Assembly (NCBI GenBank): GCA_002104985.1
Contig: MCGO01000204.1
Span: 1 to 64,000, forward strand
Source: Rhizoclosmatium globosum
Taxonomy: Eukaryota; Chytridiomycota; Chytridiomycetes; Chytridiales; Chytriomycetaceae
Direction: 5' to 3'
DNA: 64,000 nt
Of the stretch, positions 57,189 to 64,000 are shown piece by piece (the stretch's first letter is position 1; every line of letters starts with the position of its first letter). A program made the position numbers and the translations under genes. Under the pieces are notes generated by a model. That model searched no databases and was not told where the DNA came from. It was given only the letters and a program-made list of their open reading frames with translations.

Positions 57189-58631
57189 ATGACCAAAACA
57201 GTTCTGGTGAGTCCGCATATCCCACGATCATACGGACCCTCCCCTCACCGCCAAGTACCTAACAACAAATATCTAGGTAGTAGGTGGAGGTGCTTTTGGT
57301 CTATCGTCAGCCTTGAGTCTTCAAAAACGAGGCTATCAGTTGAGTTTTTGACTTTGAGTGATAGGCTTACACTCAAACCAACCATAACTGACTCCTTACA
57401 TCACCTACGCCCACTCAGAGTCACCGTATTCGATCGCCTCCCAATCCCCGCCATCGATGCCGCCTCTTCTGACATTTCAAAGGTTATCCGGCCAGACTAC
57501 TTTACCCAACCACTGTACCAACACCTCGCTCTGGACGCACTCTCAATCTTCAAAAACCAGTGGAATCCAGACGCAAAGAAGCGGCTCGGCACCGACCTGT
57601 ACATTGAATCTGGCAGCCTTCTGACGTTCTCTGATCCAACTGATCCAAAAGACGTGAACCACCAGGCGGAAGAATTACAAGCAAGTGGTGTTGAAACGAA
57701 TATGGTTGGGGTTGAGGATATACAGGATATGATGGGAGAATCCTTTGCCAAGACATTTCACACTGGTTTCTCGAATCCGATGAGCGGATATGCATATGCG
57801 TCCAAGACCATGAAATACCTTGCTGAGATTGCGGGAGAGGCTGGGGTAGTTTTTGTTGCCGGTCCAAAGGAAGGTGCTTTTGCAGAGTATTTGATGGAGG
57901 AAGACCAGGTTGTTGGGATTATAACTGCAGATGGAGTGAAGCATTATGGAGATATTGTGCTAATGGCCGCTGGAAGCTGGACACCGTCACTTGTTCCCCA
58001 GCTTGAAGGGCTATGTGTTCCATCAGCACACCCTGTAGCATTGATCCAACTTCCCGTCGAGCTGCAACAAAAGTACAGCCAGATTCCAATTTGGTTTGCA
58101 GATATAACCAAAACCGGATTCTACGGATTTCCTTGCGTGGATGGCATTCTCAAAATTGGATATCACTCGAAAGGATACAAATCGACGTTTCATAAAGACA
58201 CAAAGCCTCGAGTTTCATCAGACTCATACAATCAAGGAATACGAATCACGCCGTTTGTTTGGCCTGATGATGCGAAATCTCGATTTCAAGATTTTATTCG
58301 CAGCGTATTCCCGGATTTAGTCGGCTTAGAAATCACCACGACGCGCATGTGTTGGTATTGCGAGTCGAGGGACGGAAACTTCTTGATTGATGCAGTTCCC
58401 AATCAAAAGAACGTGTTTGTTGCTTCTGGCGATTCAGGACACGGGTTCAAGTTTGTGCCTGTGATAGGAGATGTGATTGCAGATATAATCGAAGGGAAGA
58501 ATACGCCATTGCGAGAGCTCTTCAAATGGCGGATCCCGCCAAGAGTCGATTTTGAGTCTGCGCTTGCTGATCCAACTGAATTACGATTTAGGACAGAGCA
58601 TGAGCAAAAGACGTGGTTTTATGATAAATAA
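57189..58631 (+). CDS. FAD-dependent amine oxidase, fructosyl-amino-acid oxidase / sarcosine oxidase type
   Basis: Exons 57189..57206, 57277..57338 and 57419..58631 give about 430 residues. The Rossmann FAD-binding motif spans the first junctions: VVGGGAFGLSSALSL, then VTVFDRLP with the acidic strand-2 end. Later features are SSDISKVIRPDYF (flavin-contacting Ser and Lys/Arg), DIVLMAAGSWTPSL, FYGFPCVDGILKIGYHSKGY, TRMCWYCESRDGNFLIDAVP and GDSGHGFKFVPVIGDVIADI. The RxCWYCxSxDGNFLID and SGHGFKFxPxIG signatures are those of amadoriases, which oxidise fructosyl amines to glucosone, amino acid and H2O2. Pipecolate or sarcosine as substrate cannot be excluded. Unspliced, the first 80 codons would be misread. 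Its stop is 21 bp before the NTA1 start on the same strand. Confidence 0.85.
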   Translation: MTKTVLVSPHIPRSYGPSPHRQVPNNKYLGSRWRCFWSIVSLESSKTRLSVEFLTLSDRLTLKPTITDSLHHLRPLRVTVFDRLPIPAIDAASSDISKVIRPDYFTQPLYQHLALDALSIFKNQWNPDAKKRLGTDLYIESGSLLTFSDPTDPKDVNHQAEELQASGVETNMVGVEDIQDMMGESFAKTFHTGFSNPMSGYAYASKTMKYLAEIAGEAGVVFVAGPKEGAFAEYLMEEDQVVGIITADGVKHYGDIVLMAAGSWTPSLVPQLEGLCVPSAHPVALIQLPVELQQKYSQIPIWFADITKTGFYGFPCVDGILKIGYHSKGYKSTFHKDTKPRVSSDSYNQGIRITPFVWPDDAKSRFQDFIRSVFPDLVGLEITTTRMCWYCESRDGNFLIDAVPNQKNVFVASGDSGHGFKFVPVIGDVIADIIEGKNTPLRELFKWRIPPRVDFESALADPTELRFRTEHEQKTWFYDK

Positions 58632-58652
58632 ATAAATCAATAAATAACGAAA

Positions 58653-59554
58653 ATGAAGCTTGGACTCCTCCAGTTTGCACCAGTTCTTGGAGACATTGAC
58701 GGCAACCTCGCCAAGGCCGACCTGCTTCTTCATGACGCCAAAGCCAAGGCCGGCGACTTTTCGCTTCTTCTTCTTCCTGAGATGATTGTGACAGGATACG
58801 TGTTTGAATCAAGGGACCAAGTGGAGGCGATCGTGGATGCCGCTGAGAAGGCAGCTTTGGATTGGGCAGTGCGGACTTCGCAGCGATTCAATTGTTCCGT
58901 TCAGGTTTGGTTACTTACTTCATAACCATTAAACCTGTTAATAATAATAACTGGCAGATCGGAACACCCCGTCGTGCGTCACAAACATCCCTCAGGAACT
59001 CAATCCTCCTTATCGACATCGACAACAACCAACAACAACAAACGCCCCTCTTTTACGACAAACACTTCCTATACACAACGGACGAAATCTGGGCCGACGA
59101 AGGCCCCAACTTCACAACAACATCCCTCCAACTCCTTAAACCACCCAGGGCTCCAACCACAATCGCCCTCGGAATATGCATGGACATCAATCCATACCGC
59201 TTCGAATCCCCCTTCGAGAAATTCGAATTCGCTACGTTCCATCGAAACTCAAAAGCGGATTTACTCTCGTGCTCGATGGCGTGGGTCTTGAGTCCTGATG
59301 AAGACTTGCCGAGAGACAAAAGGACGCCGTTGATGGGTACGATTAATTATTGGGCGACGCGTATGACGCCTGTGATTCTTGCGAAGGAGAAGCGCGTGAT
59401 TATGGCGGTTTGTAATAGGACTGGTGGCGAGAATGGGACTGATTTTTGTGGATCGAGTTGTGTTCTTGCTTTTGAAAATGGTGGTGCCAAGTTGTTGGGT
59501 GTTCTTGGGTATGCTGAAGAAGGGCTTTTGGTTGTGGACACAGACAGGGACTGA
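58653..59554 (+). CDS. NTA1: N-terminal Asn/Gln amidase (Nta1-like nitrilase superfamily)
   Basis: Exons 58653..58904 and 58958..59554 encode 282 residues. The carbon-nitrogen hydrolase triad can be seen: Glu in LLLLPEMIVTGY, Lys in LFYDKHFLY, and Cys in LGICMDINPYRF. The last is followed by FEKFEFATF, a combination characteristic of yeast Nta1. Nta1 deamidates N-terminal Asn and Gln of proteins to Asp and Glu, feeding them into the Arg/N-degron pathway. The protein is shorter than yeast Nta1 (457 residues) and ends soon after the GYAEEGLLVVD strand, so it may be the minimal catalytic form. It follows the flavoenzyme gene by 21 bp, so its promoter must lie within that gene's 3' end unless the two are co-transcribed. 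Confidence 0.88.
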
Positions 59555-59630
59555 AAAATTATTCAAAAAGATTCTCATATTAATAAAGCTGTCTATCTAT
59601 ATAATAAGGTGCGAGTCTTGATGAGCGAAT

Positions 59631-62600
59631 CTATTCCGGCAACAAGCCTGCAACATCCTCATGCCAGTCCTCATCATCCTGTGGTTGAGCTTGTTTACGC
59701 TATTTAAACTACATTAGTATCCATATCACTTTCAAGATCATTCACAAAATAACTCAACTGAAGCCGTCTTGGGTCGCGTGATATTAGAATCCACTGTAAA
59801 CCTAGCATCCCCTCGTTCACCAGCGGCACTATTCCTCTCCCTCTCCCTCTCCTTTTCCTTCACTGCTACTGAAACCCTCCCATCTCCACCACTCCCTTCC
59901 TTCCCCTTCTCCGCCTTCGCAAGCTTCAACACATACTCCTGCGCCTCCTTCATCCCCAAATCCGTGCAGATCCGAACAAGGAACCGCAAACACTCCACGT
60001 TCTCCGGGAACCGCATATGGATCCGTTTATACGTCTCGAAAGCTTGTTGATAGTTCCCGCTGCGACGGTAGCACGACGCGATCATGAGGTGCCATCGGAT
60101 TTCGTTGGGTTGGATGAGTGTGGCGCGTTCAAAGAATTGGACAGCGTGTTCGTAGACTTCGCAGTCGACGTAGTATGCTCCGAGCCAGGCGATGACTTCC
60201 ATGTTGGAGGGGAAGTAGCGGTAAGACTTTGTCGTCAAAATGTTAGACTCGTTATAATTATCACGCCGTTGGTTGTCGTCACCTCAGAGTAATATTGGAA
60301 TGCTTGAGATTTATCTCCATCCTTTACAAACATGTCTCCAAGTCTTGCCAAGACACTTGGATCCGTGGGAACCACCGATATGAGAATATTATACCATTCC
60401 ATTGCTTGCTGCAAGTGTCCTCTCTTGTCACAGCTATATCAATCACAATTATTAATGCTCCCACCAATAACAGAAAAAAGGTACTCAACATATCAGCAAT
60501 CTGGAAAATAACTTCTCCACTGTTCCTCAAAATTGAGTGCAACTTTTCAAAACATGCAAACGCCTCTTGATACTCCCCACTTTTCTTGTAAGTCAATCCA
60601 AGGTTATACATAGCTTCCGTACACAATGCGTCAACACTGATAGCTTCTTGGTAACACTCTTTCGCTTTATCATATTCAGCTCGTTGGTAATAACAGTTCC
60701 CAAGGTTCGTTTGCGCTTTAGCGTTGTATCGGTCGTTTTGAATGGCAAGCTGCGCGTATTTTTCTGCATGTCTAAAGTCCGATTCCAGAAAATACAGGAA
60801 GGAGAGGTTAGTCGAAGCAGTGCCGACAAGTTTGGGATCCTTCTTTTCAAATGACTTTAACGTATCGATAGCCTTTAACATAAACAGGTGTAATTTTAGA
60901 AACCGTCAAAGATTGCAAAATATCCCAAACCTTTGAAAAGTCTTTGGACTTCAAAAACTGAATCGCTTTTGCAATCTCCAATTCGCTTGCAATCTCTCCA
61001 TGTGGCGACGACTTGATAATTTCAATCACATTATCAAATCCAGCGCTGAAATTAGATTCAATCGACGGCGCCACAAGTTTCGCCGCAAGAATCATGAACC
61101 TCTCCGACGCCTTTGCCCTGCCAATCCCAAAAACATCAGTACTTTCACTCACCCAAAAACACCCCAAACGTAAAACTTTACCTCTCCCTCGCAATAGCTC
61201 TCAACCGATCCTCATTAAACACCTCATGATCATCAATAGGTTCATGATCCCGAATCGGCTCCCCATTCTCATCAACCCCTTTATCCAACGTGCTCACACC
61301 ACCACCACCGCTAGTCACGATATCGTCGTTCTGCTCGACACTGGGGATTTTGATTGATACGATTTTTTGGAACCCCTTTTTCATGCGTTCGCGGTCGCCG
61401 AGGGCAAAGTAGCAGAGGATGAGGTTGAATCCTTTGGATTTTTGGTTAAGGCGAGGTTAAGAAAGAGGGGGAATGGAAAGGTAGTGGGGCGGAGGGACGG
61501 TACCTGTGTGATGGTCTGGACTGATTTCCATGATGGATTCAAAGGATGTGATGGCGTCTTGGAATTGACCCATTTTAACGAACGCGGCTCCAATGTTGCG
61601 CATGATTTTTAGGCTTGTAGGGTTTTTGAATGATAAGCAAAAAGCAGAAGTGTGGCATACCGAATATCGCGATTTGTGTTTGGGATTTGATCCAAAGCCA
61701 TGCGATACATTTTGACTGCCTGTGAATATTTTTGCTGTTCAAAGTAAATGTTGCCCATGTTGACGCGCAAGCTGAAGGTCGTTGGGGTATCAGTGAAAAG
61801 TGGTGAATAGAATCAACGACAAACCGTCCACTCTGGTTAAACATTTTGTTTTTGACAATCACAGCAAAACTGTTCAACGCTTCTTGATACATTTTGCATC
61901 CATGATACTGATTCGCCAAGTTGAATAGAACACAATATGTCAAATCCAAATTGATTTGATCTCCAAGACCAGCTTGGTCACGTTGTTTAGCTAGCGCACG
62001 TTCCCTCTTTCCTGCATCTTTAGCTTTTTCCAGTGCGAGTTGGTTGTTTCCTTGAGAGGCTGCAATACAGGATTCCTGAATGAGTTGATTGATTTTCTTT
62101 TCGAGAGTTTTGATTTGTTCTTCGGGGAGAGGGTCTAGAGCTTTTTCGGCAGCTGCAGCAGCGGCTGTATTAATTTTCGATTGTTAGGTCGTTGTAGGTT
62201 TCATAAATGAACACGTAACTGCCTTGATTGAATGGATCAAAGGATTGACCGCCGACATTGGTAGCACGACCACGACTGGAATATCCAGCTGCACGGACAC
62301 TTGTCATGGGTCTTGGTCCTATTGTTTGTCAGTTCTATCCGTGAGAATCCAAGACAAGCATATATCTTTACCATCCCCGCCTCCACCCATCGAAGTACCC
62401 ATTGCAGTTCTTCCAGCGCTAGTGTATCCAAACGCGGCACCAGTTCGTGGAGGACCGCCTGCAGAGGTTCCAATGACGCGACCTCCAGAAGTTCTGTATC
62501 CGCCAGTATCACCCGGAGCCTGTGAAGTAATTCTTAGAGGGCATCATAAAGAGACAGGAAGGAAGTGATGGTCACCTTTTTCTCGAATGAGTAAAGGTCA

Positions 62601-62747
62601 TCATCAGCTGCAGAAGAAGCAGCAGCACCAGGAGCAGGTTTCCTTGCACCCTGTGAAGTCGGAGGTGCTTTTCTAATATCATCGAATAAGTATGCTTAGA
62701 TGATTCAAGGCTCGTTTGGTTGTGAACCTGTTTGCGTACGATGTCAT
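59631..62747 (-). CDS. IFT88: intraflagellar transport protein IFT88 (IFT-B core, TPR protein)
   Basis: More than ten exons. The N-terminus is MTSYANR, then APPTSQGARKPAP and DDDLYSFEKK, a Gly/Thr-rich low-complexity region (PRPMTSVRAAGYSS is shared with IFT88 orthologues), and a helical segment (EEQIKTLEKKINQLIQESCI). TPR arrays follow: INLDLTYCVLFNLANQYHGC, EALNSFAVIVKNKMFNQSGR, YYQRAEYDKAKECYQEAISV, TEAMYNLGLTYKKSGEYQEA, SYRYFPSNMEVIAWLGAYYV and RWHLMIASCYRRSGNYQQAF with FPENVECLRFLVRICTD. The C-terminus is acidic (DDEDWHEDVAGLLPE). IFT88 is required for flagellum assembly, so its presence implies motile zoospores. It shares a 115-bp divergent promoter with VPS54. Confidence 0.94.
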
Positions 62748-62862
62748 TCGAGTTTGAGGAGAAAAGTGACAATCCCAGCAAGCAGTTTCTTTCTGAAATG
62801 AATAAACAGTTCTACATTTAATCTAGTTTTGCATTCTCTCTCTGGAAAGGAAAGAGGAAACA

Positions 62863-64000
62863 ATGGACGAGACAGGGCAGACCACGTACACGCGATACGA
62901 GGCGCTCGTTGACAACGAACACGTTTGGAGTGCACGCGACATTGGAAGCAACGCGATCGCGGTGAGGCTTCGGCGATTAAACGAACGACTAAAGAAGGTG
63001 ACTCACCTCGAAACAGGGCATCATCACCGATCCGTCCAAGCCAAGTGGTCGGCCACTCAGAGGAATGGACGCCCTGGCCCTTGTTCCTGCGACGGCGGTT
63101 CGACGGGTCAAGGCCGCTGAGTTTGAACAATACACAAAACTACTCGAACCAGTCCTCGACAGGTGGGTGCCCGAGCCCTTCTCTACTGATTACATAGTAT
63201 TGTATCGTATTAAAGAATGTCTTAGATACACAATCAATCAGACTCTGGGCCCTGCTGCCATCGAAGGCGCTCCTATGCTCGGCTCCCTTGAACAACAGCT
63301 CGAATCGGGCTCGTTTATTGACCTGGTCATGGCAACAGAACGGATTCTCGTCGATACAAATAAGCGGTAAACTCTTAAGAACTATCGCGCGTATTCTTTA
63401 TAATTATGAAATACCACAGCAACAAGGGCGATCGCATGGCCCATCGAAGGCTTCTTGCTGCTCACGCCCCACCCTCGATACTGTTCCTGAACTCTTTTTC
63501 GCAAAGGATTTTAAGCTTGGAAACCCTGCAACTTTTTCTGATGTTTATGACAAGGCCGATTTCAGCAAGCTCACTCTGGCCGATGTTAATCTCACCTCAT
63601 CTTTGCTCCAAGATAAATTGGGCGTTTATTGCGATACCGTTGACGTCTACTTAGTGAAAGAAATTTCAAAGCGATCAGTAAGCAACCATTCCTTTGTAGA
63701 ATACCCAAACTAAACCCCTGAACAGGCCTCATTCTTCAATGCTCTATCCACACTTCAAGCTCTTCACCACGAAACGCAGTCTTGCATTGACCAGATTCAC
63801 CATCTTCGAGCACGAATGGCAACACTCACGGCAAACACTATCACTCCTGGTCTAACAGTATCGCGTTTGTCGACGCGTAAAAACAATGTCCAACGTCTCC
63901 ACGACAGTGTCGAAAAAATATTCAAAGTCCAAAACAACCAGAGTGTGATTGATGCATTTGTTCGCCAGAAGGCATTTGTGGATGCACTTGAACTCATTGA
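62863..64000 (+). CDS. VPS54: VPS54, GARP tethering-complex subunit (5' part; runs off the right edge)
   Basis: Predicted exons are 62863..62961, 63017..63162, 63242..63366, 63427..63677 and 63726..64000 (continuing). The N-terminal 110 residues are variable, with LLTWSWQQNGFSSIQIS recalling the N-terminal Trp/GFxxI motif of fungal Vps54. Then TLDTVPELFFAKDFKLGNPA, LLQDKLGVYCDTVDVYLVKE and ASFFNALSTLQALHHETQSC match the conserved Vps54 start of the helical rods (VPxxFFxxxFxLxxPxTF; LQEKLSxYLDxVExxI). The GARP complex tethers endosome-derived vesicles to the trans-Golgi. The C-terminal Vps54 domain lies outside the window. Exon 3 could be read in another open frame; I chose the one whose phases match both neighbours. 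Confidence 0.82.

Overview
The window looks like nuclear DNA from a zoosporic, early-diverging fungus, most likely a chytrid. Genes are intron-rich, with short GT-AG introns of mostly 45-65 nt, and densely packed on both strands. The gene content is fungal: WOPR-domain regulators, a Vps1-like dynamin, an amadoriase-like oxidase, and secreted chitin-active proteins with Thr-rich linkers. A complete-looking IFT88 gene (intraflagellar transport) implies a flagellated life stage, which most other fungi have lost. I cannot name the species from sequence alone.

Left third (1-27.4 kb): mostly housekeeping and chromatin genes. In order: an LRR surface protein running off the left edge, a single-pass membrane protein, an NAA50-like N-terminal acetyltransferase, mitochondrial uL10 divergent from cytosolic uL11, a 1039-residue protein I do not recognise, an F-box protein, an ABCC/MRP-type exporter, a large CHD6-9-type chromatin remodeler, a 1.7-kb non-coding stretch with a 121-bp tandem repeat, RNA polymerase III subunit RPC6, and an NIFK/Nop15-type nucleolar RRM protein.

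Middle (27.5-51 kb): the accessory part. Two recently duplicated GH18 chitinases (promoter, introns and catalytic domain nearly identical, binding regions different) flank debris of an ankyrin-like and a PIF1-helicase-like gene. The second chitinase copy begins exactly where the PIF1 remnant stops. After tRNA-Glu, a GNAT acetyltransferase and COX15 comes a third extracellular-type protein with carbohydrate-binding modules. It ends in the same small Cys-rich module as the chitinases. Then four WOPR-domain (Wor1/Ryp1/Gti1-Pac2) transcription-factor paralogues lie head-to-tail on the minus strand, apparently made by nested 2+2 duplication.

Right part (51.7-64 kb): compact housekeeping genes: a Vps1-like dynamin, SGTA co-chaperone, a Cys-rich orphan, an amadoriase/sarcosine-oxidase-like flavoenzyme, NTA1 amidase, IFT88, and the 5' part of VPS54. 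Several neighbours share very short divergent promoters (SGTA/orphan 20 bp between start codons; IFT88/VPS54 115 bp).

Exon boundaries were worked out by eye from reading frames, GT-AG signals and family conservation. Outer CDS limits are usually reliable; internal junctions are predictions. No database search was run.
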